Source of the DNA: Poritiphilus flavus
GTDB taxonomy: Bacteria > Bacteroidota > Bacteroidia > Flavobacteriales > Flavobacteriaceae
DNA: 64,000 nt
Direction: 5' to 3'
Assembly: GCF_009901585.1 (NCBI RefSeq)
Contig: NZ_WXYO01000001.1
Coordinates: 372,001 to 436,000, forward strand
The stretch's first letter is position 1; each line of letters starts with the position of its first letter. Made by a program: the position numbers and the translations under genes. This document shows positions 18,436-25,458 of this stretch, in pieces. The notes beneath the pieces were generated by a model that did no database searches, had not been told where the DNA came from, and saw nothing but the letters and a program-made list of their open reading frames with translations.

Positions 18436-18469
18436 TTTCTTAAACTATATTAAGACGCTTTCTTAAACT
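18436..18469. repeat. Two perfect 11-bp direct repeats between crp-like gene and DUF4440 gene
   Basis: TTTCTTAAACT occurs at 18436-18446 and 18459-18469, a 23-bp period of roughly two helical turns. The first copy also overlaps the inverted pair CTTAA/TTAAG. It lies about 60 bases before the DUF4440 ATG, a plausible operator position. Confidence 0.4.
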
Positions 18470-18526
18470 GCCTTATAGGCAACTTTTTTTCCATTGCCTC
18501 AACTTTGTCGTATAAAAAACAAAGCG

Positions 18527-19021
18527 ATGAAAACCTGGATCAAAATTACACTGATAGCACTAATACTACATGGTGCATGTACCGACAAGTCACAAAAAAA
18601 TACAAAAACCTTAAACAACGAAGAGATGGAAAAACAAGCAAAACAGGAAATCGAAACAATTCTGGCCAAGTACGAAGAGGTCTTAAATACTTCAAACGCG
18701 ACAGCCGCAGTAGCACTATATACCCAAGATGGAGTCTTTATGCCCTCTAATGCTCCATCTGCAAGGGGATCAGAAAATATTCAAGCTGCTTATGAATTTG
18801 TATTCTCAAACATACAGCTGAATATTAAGTTCTTTATTGATGAAATTGTTATAGATCAGGATATTGCTTATGCAGTCACCGGATCTAAAGGAACCACATT
18901 AATACATGCCAGCGGGGAAACCGTACCGGAGGAAAACCGGGAACTTTTTGTTTTTGAAATAGAAAACGGAAAGTGGAAAATAGCGCGTTATATGTTCAAT
19001 AAAACAAATAGTACACTTTAA
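18527..19021 (+). CDS. DUF4440/SnoaL-like lipoprotein (NTF2 fold)
   Basis: A 164-residue protein with a lipoprotein signal (Cys in LILHGACTDK) and a single NTF2-like domain (about 45-160: EIETILAKYEEVLNTSNATA, LYTQDGVFMPSNAP, VTGSKGTTLIH, ELFVFEIENGKWKIARYMFN). It matches the SgcJ/EcaC/DUF4440 family, small proteins with a hydrophobic ligand pocket and usually no known reaction. ATG 18527 is chosen because it begins the signal peptide. A strong terminator follows. Possibly regulated by the upstream Crp-like protein. Confidence 0.8.
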   Translation: MKTWIKITLIALILHGACTDKSQKNTKTLNNEEMEKQAKQEIETILAKYEEVLNTSNATAAVALYTQDGVFMPSNAPSARGSENIQAAYEFVFSNIQLNIKFFIDEIVIDQDIAYAVTGSKGTTLIHASGETVPEENRELFVFEIENGKWKIARYMFNKTNSTL

Positions 19022-19044
19022 GATCCCCCCGAATATATTTAGCA

Positions 19045-19074
19045 AAGCATAAACCATATGGTTTATGCTTTTTT
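19045..19074 (+). terminator. Intrinsic terminator after DUF4440 gene
   Basis: AAGCATAAACCAT pairs perfectly with ATGGTTTATGCTT and is followed by TTTT. On the minus strand AAA tracts also flank it, so it could work weakly both ways. Confidence 0.82.
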
Positions 19075-19137
19075 ATTACATTTAATCCTTGCAGAATCAT
19101 CTTTTTTACTGATCCACAAACGAAACAGATCCCACTT

Positions 19138-19503
19138 ATGAAAGCCATAAACCTCAAGGAGAAACACGGTCTTTTTACAAAGAAATGGCATCCACATCAA
19201 ATAGCGACCGTAGACGATATGCAGGTCATATTGGCGAAGATCCAGGGAGAGTTCGTATGGCATGCCCATGATGAGGAAGATGAACTTTTTCAGGTACTCA
19301 AGGGAACCCTGATCATGAAGTTCCGCGACAAGGTGGTAGAGGTGAATGAAGGCGAGATCATCGTAGTTCCCAAGGGAGTTGAACATTGCCCTTCTACCCG
19401 GGATAATGAAGTTGTCCATCTCTTGCTTTTTGAAAAACAAAACACCGCGCATACCGGGAACGTACAGCACGAAATGACCCAGACCACCTATCCTAAAATA
19501 TGA
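19138..19503 (+). CDS. Cupin-domain protein
   Basis: A 121-residue single cupin. The metal-binding motif 1 is visible as HAHDEEDELFQVLKGTL (from about residue 42) and motif 2 as PKGVEHCP, with two His, one Glu and a further His as probable ligands. Many such small cupins are sugar or polyketide-like binding proteins of unknown substrate. The last 4 bases (ATGA) overlap the start of the esterase gene, so the pair is translationally coupled. Confidence 0.85.
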   Translation: MKAINLKEKHGLFTKKWHPHQIATVDDMQVILAKIQGEFVWHAHDEEDELFQVLKGTLIMKFRDKVVEVNEGEIIVVPKGVEHCPSTRDNEVVHLLLFEKQNTAHTGNVQHEMTQTTYPKI

Positions 19504-20243
19504 AATACTTCCCCATTGCCTTGTTGTTCCTGGTCTTACTGAGTCCTGACTTTGCATATCCCCAACAGGAGTTGGACCCTGCCGCCAAATCCTTTTCCAA
19601 AATAGAAATGAGCCCGGGGATTTCGGATGTTACTTTTCTGAGCAGTTCCGGGAAAAAATGGAAAATGAGGGTCAGTTTTCCACAAAACATAAGACAAGCA
19701 GAGAAGAACACCTTGATCATTGCCCTGCATTGGGCAGGAGGTTACGGAACCTACAGCGGATTTGCAGACTGTCTCGCTTTCCCGGGATTCAAGTCCATGG
19801 AGGCCATTGTAGTCGCTCCTGAAGGAGAAGGCCAATTGTGGTCCAGCGAGAATAACATAACAAAAATAAGGACCATAGTAGCCCAGGCCGTAAAGCACTG
19901 GAAGGTAGATCCGGAGAGGGTAGCGGTAAGCGGATATAGTAACGGCGGTAATGGCAGTTGGTATTTTGCTGAACACCTTCCTGGATTGTTTTCGGCAGCC
20001 ATCCCCATGGCCAGTGCGTACAAGGCTGAAGGTAAAATTAGCATCCCTCTTTATGTCGTGCACGGAGGAAAGGACGAGCTTTTTCCGCTGTCCCGTACAC
20101 AGCAATGGGTAGACCTTGCCAAAAAAGAAGGAAGTGAGATCACACTTGTGGTCAACAATGCGCTTTCCCATTTTGAGGGATGCGCTTATACAGAAGAACT
20201 TAAAAAGGCCGGGCAATGGCTTAGAAAAATATGGGAAAACTAA
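19500..20243 (+). CDS. Exported alpha/beta hydrolase (esterase/dienelactone hydrolase-like)
   Basis: A 247-residue enzyme with a signal peptide (IALLFLVLLSPDFAYPQ). The nucleophile elbow is GYSNGG (Ser), an HWAGGYGTY oxyanion region precedes it, and VVHGGKDELFPL carries the catalytic Asp with His in ALSHFEG near the end. It resembles the poly-hydroxyalkanoate depolymerase/feruloyl esterase-like and phospholipase/carboxylesterase groups; the substrate cannot be fixed from sequence. It is coupled to the cupin upstream and overlaps the dehydrogenase downstream by 13 bases. Confidence 0.8.
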   Translation: MKYFPIALLFLVLLSPDFAYPQQELDPAAKSFSKIEMSPGISDVTFLSSSGKKWKMRVSFPQNIRQAEKNTLIIALHWAGGYGTYSGFADCLAFPGFKSMEAIVVAPEGEGQLWSSENNITKIRTIVAQAVKHWKVDPERVAVSGYSNGGNGSWYFAEHLPGLFSAAIPMASAYKAEGKISIPLYVVHGGKDELFPLSRTQQWVDLAKKEGSEITLVVNNALSHFEGCAYTEELKKAGQWLRKIWEN

Positions 20244-21178
20244 AGGTATTACATCTGGACACCAACCATCCTTTGCTTTTAGAACAACTAAAAGCCCTTC
20301 GTTTCAAAAACTACGAAGACTATAACTCTTCCAGGGAAAAAATTGAGAAGAAGATCCACAAATACGACGGAATCGTGATCCGCAGCCGCTTCACTTTGGA
20401 TAGACCTTTTCTGGAGAAAGCTTCCAAATTGAAATTTATCGCCAGGGTTGGAGCAGGGCTGGAGAACATTGATACTCGGTACGCCAGGGAACGGGAAATA
20501 TTTTTGGCCGCGGCCCCAGAAGGTAACAGAAATGCGGTAGGAGAACACGCGCTGGGTATGCTTCTATCCCTTTTCAACAAACTAAACAAAGCCCACAGGG
20601 AAATACAACAGGGCATTTGGGACAGAGAAGGAAATCGAGGGCTGGAACTCGAAGGGAAAACGGTGGGTATTGTCGGATACGGTAACACCGGAAAAGCCTT
20701 CGCCAAAAAATTGGCTGGTTTTGACACTGAGGTCATTTGCTACGACATTATAGGAGGTGTGGGAGACTCCAATGCGCGGCAGGTAGGCATCATGGAGTTG
20801 CAACAGCGAACGGATGTCTTAAGTCTACACGTTCCTCAAACACCCGAGACCACCGGAATGATCAATGAAGAATTCATCAATGGCTTTCAAAAGCCTTTCT
20901 GGTTTCTAAATACGGCAAGAGGAAAATGCGTGAATACCAGGGACCTGGTTAGCGCCCTGGAATCCGGTAAGATCTTAGGGGCCGGATTGGATGTTTTGGA
21001 ATACGAAAAAACCTCCTTTGAAGATATGTTTTCCGAAGAGCAGTTACCCGAAGCCTTCCACTATCTGATGAAGGCCGAGAACGTCATTTTAAGTCCGCAT
21101 GTAGCGGGTTGGACCGTGGAAAGTAAGGAAAAATTGGCCCAGACCATTGTAGATAAGATCAAAGCTGAATTTTGTTAA
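20231..21178 (+). CDS. D-isomer-specific 2-hydroxyacid dehydrogenase
   Basis: A 315-residue NAD-dependent dehydrogenase of the phosphoglycerate/hydroxypyruvate family. The Rossmann motif GIVGYGNTGKAFA is at about 139-151, the substrate Arg is in LNTARGKC, and the acid-base His lies in LSPHVAGWT near residue 298. There is no C-terminal ACT domain, so it is not a regulated SerA. The likely reaction is reversible reduction of a 2-oxo acid. Its start overlaps the esterase by 13 bases; the membrane LuxR gene follows after 9 bases. Confidence 0.88.
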   Translation: MGKLKVLHLDTNHPLLLEQLKALRFKNYEDYNSSREKIEKKIHKYDGIVIRSRFTLDRPFLEKASKLKFIARVGAGLENIDTRYAREREIFLAAAPEGNRNAVGEHALGMLLSLFNKLNKAHREIQQGIWDREGNRGLELEGKTVGIVGYGNTGKAFAKKLAGFDTEVICYDIIGGVGDSNARQVGIMELQQRTDVLSLHVPQTPETTGMINEEFINGFQKPFWFLNTARGKCVNTRDLVSALESGKILGAGLDVLEYEKTSFEDMFSEEQLPEAFHYLMKAENVILSPHVAGWTVESKEKLAQTIVDKIKAEFC

Positions 21179-21187
21179 ATTTAGGAT

Positions 21188-21607
21188 GTGAAGCGGACCG
21201 TCCTAATTTTCGCTGCGCTTATTGCGGCTTTGCTGAGTCTTTTTCAACTCAGCAAATACTCCTATATCTCCGGGGACAGCTCCATAGAAATGATCATCGC
21301 CGTCATTGCAGTGGTCTTCCTTTTGATCGGGCTCTACATCAATAAGAGGAGAAACCAGGGCAAAAAAGATCCCGAAAGCCTTGGAATTGACCATGAGAAG
21401 ATCAAACAGCTGGGTTTGAGTAGCAGGGAGTACGAAGTATTACAGGAAATCTCAAACGGGCTATCCAACCGCGAGATCGCATCAAAACTGTTCGTTTCGG
21501 AAAGTACGATCAAAACCCATGTCTCCAATCTGCTGATCAAGCTGGATGCTAAAAGGCGGACCCAGGCCATTCAAATAGCCAAAAAGTACAGAATACTCCC
21601 TGAATAA
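21188..21607 (+). CDS. Membrane-anchored LuxR-type HTH regulator
   Basis: A 139-residue protein with two transmembrane helices at the N-terminus (VLIFAALIAALLSLFQL and IIAVIAVVFLLIGLYI) and a LuxR/GerE HTH at about 75-135 (LSSREYEVLQEISNGLSNRE, STIKTHVSNLLIKL). There is no receiver domain, so activity is probably set by membrane localisation. Start is a GTG at 21188. A 22-bp tandem repeat lies directly downstream in front of the DUF4199 gene, which makes that gene a candidate target. Confidence 0.85.
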   Translation: MKRTVLIFAALIAALLSLFQLSKYSYISGDSSIEMIIAVIAVVFLLIGLYINKRRNQGKKDPESLGIDHEKIKQLGLSSREYEVLQEISNGLSNREIASKLFVSESTIKTHVSNLLIKLDAKRRTQAIQIAKKYRILPE

Positions 21608-21612
21608 GGGGT

Positions 21613-21656
21613 GTTTGGCACTAAAGTACGAGTAGTTTGGTACTTTAGTATGAGTA
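21613..21656 (+). promoter_or_regulatory. Tandem 22-bp operator-like repeat upstream of DUF4199
   Basis: Two adjacent 22-bp units (21613-21634 and 21635-21656) share 18 of 22 positions, with the pattern GTTTGGyACTwwAGTAyGAGTA. Their cores also form a perfect inverted repeat, ACTAAAGTAC and GTACTTTAGT, around 10 bases. The block ends 19 bases before a -7 box that lacks a -33 TTG, as expected for activator sites. Confidence 0.6.
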
Positions 21657-21675
21657 CGCTGAGCAGTGCCTTATG

Positions 21676-21683
21676 TAATTTTG
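21676..21683 (+). promoter_or_regulatory. -7 box for DUF4199 operon
   Basis: TAATTTTG matches TAnnTTTG. The -33 position is occupied by the end of the tandem repeat rather than TTG, suggesting activator-dependent transcription. The ATG at 21708 would be about 18 bases from the start point. Confidence 0.55.
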
Positions 21684-21707
21684 AGTCAAACAATAAAGAC
21701 CAACATT

Positions 21708-22217
21708 ATGAAAAAAACCATTCTCCGTTTTGGGATCTACAGCGCAGTGACCATTTGTGTGCTATTCCTTTTAAGCTGGTATCTGATCGGCGATCAGGAT
21801 TACACCACACAGGAAATCCTGGGTTATGCCTCTATAATCGTTTCGCTCTCCTTTGTCTATTTTGGAATAAAACACTACCGGGATAAAGAAAGCGAAGGGC
21901 TGATCAGCCTTGGTAAGGCCCTTGGTATCGGAATTCTGATCACGCTATGTGCGGCTTTGGCATTCGGGATACTCGATATCATTTACAACCAATTCATCAA
22001 CCCCGATTTTCTGAATGAATATTACCAAAGGAATATTGAAGAGCTCCGAAGCACATTACCCCCTGAGGAATTCCAGGTGAAACTTGAGACAATGGAATCT
22101 GAAAAAGCCCTATTTGCGAATCCGATGATGAGTTTCATCCTCATGTTCATGACGGTTTTTGTAATCGGATTTATCATGTCGCTCATTTCGGCCTTGATCC
22201 TACAGAAAAAGTCCTAA
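21708..22217 (+). CDS. DUF4199 membrane protein
   Basis: A 169-residue membrane protein with four hydrophobic helices (SAVTICVLFLLSWYLIG, ILGYASIIVSLSFVYFGIKHY, ALGIGILITLCAALAFGILD, SFILMFMTVFVIGFIMSLISAL) and a cytosolic or periplasmic helix pair between helices 3 and 4. This matches DUF4199, a Bacteroidota family without assigned function. The motif FGIKHYRD after helix 2 is typical. ATG 21708 follows the -7 box; the frame is open further upstream without purpose. DUF1801 and VOC genes follow closely. Confidence 0.8.
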   Translation: MKKTILRFGIYSAVTICVLFLLSWYLIGDQDYTTQEILGYASIIVSLSFVYFGIKHYRDKESEGLISLGKALGIGILITLCAALAFGILDIIYNQFINPDFLNEYYQRNIEELRSTLPPEEFQVKLETMESEKALFANPMMSFILMFMTVFVIGFIMSLISALILQKKS

Positions 22218-22234
22218 TCCAATAATCATCAACC

Positions 22235-22696
22235 ATGAGATCATCAGCATCCAGCCCAGAAGCATACCTGTCAGAACTGCCGGAGGACCGTCGGGAGGCG
22301 ATGAGCCAACTCCGAAATACCATCTTGGAAAACATCCCCGAAGGTTTTGAAGAGACCATGAATTACGGGATGATAGGTTATGTAGTTCCGCATTCCATTT
22401 ATCCGGATGGGTACCATTGCGACCCTAAGCTGCCTCTGCCTTTCATCAATATTGCATCCCAAAAGAACTTTGTGGCCTTATACCATATGGGAGTCTATTC
22501 CGATAAAAAACTACTGGATTGGTTCACTAAGGAATATCCGAAATACGTAAAGACCAAACTGGATATGGGTAAAAGCTGTATTCGGTTCAAAAAGATCGAG
22601 ACCATTCCCTACAAGCTCATCGGAGAACTGTGTTCCAAGATCAGCGTTCAGCAATGGATAGAATTTTACGAGAAATCAACAAAAACAAATCAATAA
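22235..22696 (+). CDS. DUF1801 protein
   Basis: A 153-residue soluble protein of the DUF1801 (YdhG-like) family. Typical elements are LPEDRREAMSQLRNTI at the N-terminus, EGFEETMNYGMIGYVVPHS, and MGKSCIRFKKIETIPYKLI at the C-terminal half. The fold is related to frataxin/YjbR-like proteins, and the function is unknown. It lies 17 bases after the DUF4199 gene and 11 bases before the VOC gene, consistent with a small operon. Confidence 0.83.
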   Translation: MRSSASSPEAYLSELPEDRREAMSQLRNTILENIPEGFEETMNYGMIGYVVPHSIYPDGYHCDPKLPLPFINIASQKNFVALYHMGVYSDKKLLDWFTKEYPKYVKTKLDMGKSCIRFKKIETIPYKLIGELCSKISVQQWIEFYEKSTKTNQ

Positions 22697-22707
22697 AACG
22701 AACAGTC

Positions 22708-23094
22708 ATGAAAAACAGAGTAACAGGTATTGGGGGATTCTTTTTTAAAACCAAGGACCCGGACGGCATTAAACAATGGTATAACAGGCACCTGGGGCTA
22801 AATACCGATCAGTATGGTTGGTCTTTTTGGTGGAAGGACAAAGAGGGGAACGACTGCGTAACCCAATGGAGCCCCTTTAAAGAGGATACTGAGTACTTCG
22901 CTCCCAGCGAGTCGTCTTTTATGATGAATTTCAGGGTGGAAAATCTGGTAGAGCTTTTGGAAGTGCTAAAGGAGGAAGGTGTTACTATAGTTGGTGAAAT
23001 TGAGGAATACGACTACGGAAAGTTCGGTTGGATCCTGGATCCTGAGGGGAACAAGCTGGAGTTGTGGGAACCTGTGGACAAAGCATTTCTCTGA
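22708..23094 (+). CDS. VOC-family (glyoxalase-like) protein
   Basis: A 128-residue single-module vicinal-oxygen-chelate protein: GIGGFFFKTKDPDGIKQWYN, HLGL, then a second half ending GWILDPEGNKLELWEP, where the Glu is the usual metal ligand. Such proteins include glyoxalases, fosfomycin-type transferases and binding proteins; no specific reaction can be named. ATG 22708 begins the first beta strand; the open frame further upstream overlaps DUF1801 and is not used. Confidence 0.83.
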   Translation: MKNRVTGIGGFFFKTKDPDGIKQWYNRHLGLNTDQYGWSFWWKDKEGNDCVTQWSPFKEDTEYFAPSESSFMMNFRVENLVELLEVLKEEGVTIVGEIEEYDYGKFGWILDPEGNKLELWEPVDKAFL

Positions 23095-23148
23095 TATCAG
23101 AAAATTTGCTACATTTAGTACCAATAGTAACCAACAAAATAAGCAAGC

Positions 23149-23622
23149 ATGTCAGACGATAACAAAGATCTCGGGGATAAGGCTGAAGATGCATTTGAAA
23201 ATGCAAAAGAAAAAGCCGGTGAATTTGCCGAAGAGGCCAAAGAAAAGGCCAGTGATTTTGCTGAAGACGCCAAAGAGGCCGCCAGCGATTTTGCAGAAGA
23301 GGCAAAGAAAACCGCAAATGAATTTTCAGAAGGTCTGAAAAACGCCACCGGAGGTAGTGACAATAAGAAAATACTGGCCGGGATCCTTGCCATAGTACTC
23401 GGATGGGCTGGTGTCCATAAATTTATCCTTGGATACACCAAGGAAGGTTTTATTTTACTTGGCTTCTCCTTGATCTCATACGTATTAGCCTGTTTTATTA
23501 TTGGTGCCTTCCTGGCATGGATTCCACCAATCATTGGTCTGATCGAGGGGATTATTTACCTGACCAAGTCGGACGAAGAATTCTACAACACCTACCAGGC
23601 TGGCAAAAAGCCCTGGTTCTAG
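23149..23622 (+). CDS. TM2-domain protein with LEA-like 11-residue repeats
   Basis: A 157-residue protein in two parts. Residues 8-62 are a charged amphipathic helix made of 11-residue repeats of the form ASDFAEEAKEK, similar to LEA_4 or apolipoprotein-like repeats. Residues 72-150 form a TM2 domain with two transmembrane helices (GILAIVLGWAGVHKFILG and YVLACFIIGAFLAWIPPI). TM2 proteins are membrane proteins of uncertain function. The pairing suggests a membrane-bound stress or envelope protein. A terminator follows. Confidence 0.82.
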   Translation: MSDDNKDLGDKAEDAFENAKEKAGEFAEEAKEKASDFAEDAKEAASDFAEEAKKTANEFSEGLKNATGGSDNKKILAGILAIVLGWAGVHKFILGYTKEGFILLGFSLISYVLACFIIGAFLAWIPPIIGLIEGIIYLTKSDEEFYNTYQAGKKPWF

Positions 23623-23627
23623 AATAA

Positions 23628-23662
23628 AAAAGTCAGATTATTGCGATCTGGCTTTTGTTTTT
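23628..23662 (+). terminator. Intrinsic terminator after TM2 gene
   Basis: AAAAGTCAGAT pairs with ATCTGGCTTTT (one G-T pair) over a 7-base loop and continues into TTTTGTTTTT. It isolates the arsenic operon from upstream genes. Confidence 0.85.
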
Positions 23663-23677
23663 AGTTTTATTATCGTA

Positions 23678-23689
23678 ATATTGCAATAT
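23678..23689. promoter_or_regulatory. Palindromic operator in front of arsR
   Basis: ATATTGCAATAT is a perfect 12-bp palindrome 12 bases before the arsR start. It has the AT-rich dyad form bound by ArsR/SmtB repressors, so autoregulation relieved by arsenite is likely. Confidence 0.6.
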
Positions 23690-23700
23690 ATAAATATGAA

Positions 23701-24024
23701 ATGGGGGTTACCAAATCACAAATATTCACGGATCGTCAAAACGGATTGGCCGCTACCTTCAGGGTACTCGCCAACCCGGCAAGGATCGCCATCCTGGAGT
23801 ACATTGCTTCGCAAAAAGCCTGTATCTGCAATGATATTGTAGACGAGATAGGACTGGCCCAGCCCACAATTTCACAACATCTGAAAGAGCTCAAGAGTAT
23901 TGACCTGATCAGTGGCGAGATTGAAGGCAAAAAAGTTTGTTATTGCATTAACCTGGAGAAGTGGAAAGAAGTACAACAACAACTTAACACCTTCTTCGAT
24001 AAAACTTCTTTCATTTGTTGTTAA
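23701..24024 (+). CDS. arsR: ArsR-family arsenite-responsive repressor
   Basis: A 107-residue winged-helix repressor. The helix-turn-helix reads IVDEIGLAQPTISQHLKELK (about 46-65). Cys41 and Cys43 (ACICNDI) match the CxC metalloid site in the alpha3 helix of ArsR proteins; further Cys occur at 80, 82 and in the terminal pair 106-107. It should release DNA when As(III) binds. It heads a four-gene run with DUF6428, ArsN-like GNAT and arsC, with a palindrome in its promoter. Confidence 0.92.
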   Translation: MGVTKSQIFTDRQNGLAATFRVLANPARIAILEYIASQKACICNDIVDEIGLAQPTISQHLKELKSIDLISGEIEGKKVCYCINLEKWKEVQQQLNTFFDKTSFICC

Positions 24025-24039
24025 TCAAATATTATAATT

Positions 24040-24534
24040 ATGAAAACAGGAGAATTCCTTTCCCTATTGAGAGCGCATCAGAACAAGAGTTTATTGTTCG
24101 ATTACCGTAACGGAGCCCTTGTTGGTGCCAATTATCATATCACTGAAGTCAAGAATATTCATATAGATGCTGTGGACTGTGGTGCCAGGACAGATACCTG
24201 GAAGGAGACCGTTGTCCAGCTTTGGGAAAGCCCCAAGGAGATCGGCAAAACAGAATATATGACCACTTATAAGGCCCTTAGCATTTTGAACAGGGTTGGC
24301 CGAATGAAACCCATGGAGGCCGAGGCCGAATTAAAATTTGAATACAGCAACGACGGTTTTCATACCGCCCAGTTATACGTGCAGGATGTGGAACTATCGG
24401 CTGACCAATTCCTGGTTAGGCTTTCTGTTCAAAAAACGGACTGCAAGGCGAAGGATGCCTGCGGCGTACCGGAGTCCAAACTGGTTGGACAGGCAGTTGA
24501 AGCTGGATGTAATCCTGAAAGTGGTTGTTGCTGA
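24040..24534 (+). CDS. DUF6428 protein with Cys-rich tail (ars operon)
   Basis: A 164-residue cytosolic protein that I assign to DUF6428, often found between arsR and arsC in Flavobacteriaceae. N-terminal landmarks are LLRAHQNKSLLFDYRNG and GANYHITEVKNIHIDAVDCG; the centre has WKETVVQLWE. The last 35 residues carry six cysteines, three of them in the final GCNPESGCC. A role in binding or delivering arsenite is suggested by those thiols and the operon, but has not been shown as far as I know. Confidence 0.78.
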   Translation: MKTGEFLSLLRAHQNKSLLFDYRNGALVGANYHITEVKNIHIDAVDCGARTDTWKETVVQLWESPKEIGKTEYMTTYKALSILNRVGRMKPMEAEAELKFEYSNDGFHTAQLYVQDVELSADQFLVRLSVQKTDCKAKDACGVPESKLVGQAVEAGCNPESGCC

Positions 24535-24536
24535 TC

Positions 24537-25034
24537 ATGTCTATACGTATCCGAAAAATGGTAGCTGAAGACTGGGAGGGCGTGGCCCGCATTTATGCGG
24601 AGGGCATTGCCACCGGTTTCGCCACCTTTGAAAAGCAAGTACCCTCCTATGCGGATTGGGATCAAAACCATCTTAGCAGCTGCCGTCTGGTGGCCCAGGA
24701 AGGGGAAGAACTCCTGGGCTGGGCTGCACTTTCACCGGTTTCCAGTCGCTGCGTGTATGGCGGGGTAGGTGAAGTAAGCGTCTATGTGGGAGAGCAGGCC
24801 CGTGGCAAAGGTGTTGGGGAATCGCTAATGAAAGAACTGATCGTCCAAAGCGAAGCCGAAGGGCTTTGGACCCTGCAGTCCGGTATCTTTCCTGAGAATT
24901 TAGGCAGTATCAAATTACATGAGAAGGTAGGCTTTAGGAAGATCGGCAAGCGAGAAAGGATAGGGAACCTGGATGGGGTCTGGAAAGACAATGTCCTCTT
25001 TGAAAGACGAAGTAATACTATAGGAACAACATAA
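24537..25034 (+). CDS. GNAT acetyltransferase, ArsN1/phosphinothricin-type
   Basis: A 165-residue GNAT enzyme close to phosphinothricin acetyltransferases and ArsN1. The family pattern is visible: IRIRKMVAEDWEGVARIYAE, GIATGFATFE, VGEVSVYVGEQARGKGVGES with the acetyl-CoA loop, and GIFPENLGSIKLHEKVGFR. In an ars operon the likely substrate is arsinothricin or a related organoarsenical amino acid, acetylation of which detoxifies it. ATG 24537 follows the previous stop by 2 bases. Assignment to ArsN1 rests on similarity of pattern plus context. Confidence 0.83.
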   Translation: MSIRIRKMVAEDWEGVARIYAEGIATGFATFEKQVPSYADWDQNHLSSCRLVAQEGEELLGWAALSPVSSRCVYGGVGEVSVYVGEQARGKGVGESLMKELIVQSEAEGLWTLQSGIFPENLGSIKLHEKVGFRKIGKRERIGNLDGVWKDNVLFERRSNTIGTT

Positions 25035-25038
25035 AATT

Positions 25039-25458
25039 ATGAAAAACATTTTGGTATTGTGCACAGGGAATTCCTGCAGAAGCCAGATGGCCCATGGCTA
25101 CCTAAATCAGCTTACCAATGGGGATGCCAACATTTACAGTGCAGGTATTGAAACCCATGGACTCAACCCCGGGGCCGTAGCCATAATGAAAGAAGACGGT
25201 ATAGATATTTCCGGGCACAGCTCAAATCATGTGGATGAGTACCAGGGTGTGGAATGGGACTATATTATCACGGTCTGTGATCACGCCAATGAGAACTGCC
25301 CGTTTATCCCGGCCAAAAACGCACAAAGGATACACCGGAATTTCTTTGATCCTTCCAAGGTAATCGGAACGGAAGACGAAAAGCACAAGGCTTTTTTAAA
25401 AGCGCGGAATGAGATACGGCAGTTCTTTATGGAATTTGTCGCCTCAGAATTAGCCTAG
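25039..25458 (+). CDS. arsC: Arsenate reductase, thioredoxin-coupled type
   Basis: A 139-residue reductase of arsenate to arsenite with a low-molecular-weight phosphatase fold. The P-loop CTGNSCRS carries Cys8 as nucleophile; Cys80 and Cys87 (VCDHANENCP) provide the disulfide cascade resolved by thioredoxin. It closes the operon: the stop codon shares the palindrome CTAG with the stop of the convergent acyltransferase gene. No gene for an arsenite exporter (Acr3 or ArsB) lies in the operon, so the product As(III) must leave by a pump encoded elsewhere or by a different route. Confidence 0.93.
   Translation: MKNILVLCTGNSCRSQMAHGYLNQLTNGDANIYSAGIETHGLNPGAVAIMKEDGIDISGHSSNHVDEYQGVEWDYIITVCDHANENCPFIPAKNAQRIHRNFFDPSKVIGTEDEKHKAFLKARNEIRQFFMEFVASELA

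Noticed and set aside
19536-20216. 226-codon minus-strand frame opposite the exported hydrolase
   Set aside because: The opposite strand has a full alpha/beta hydrolase with signal peptide and catalytic residues; the antisense product shows no domain.
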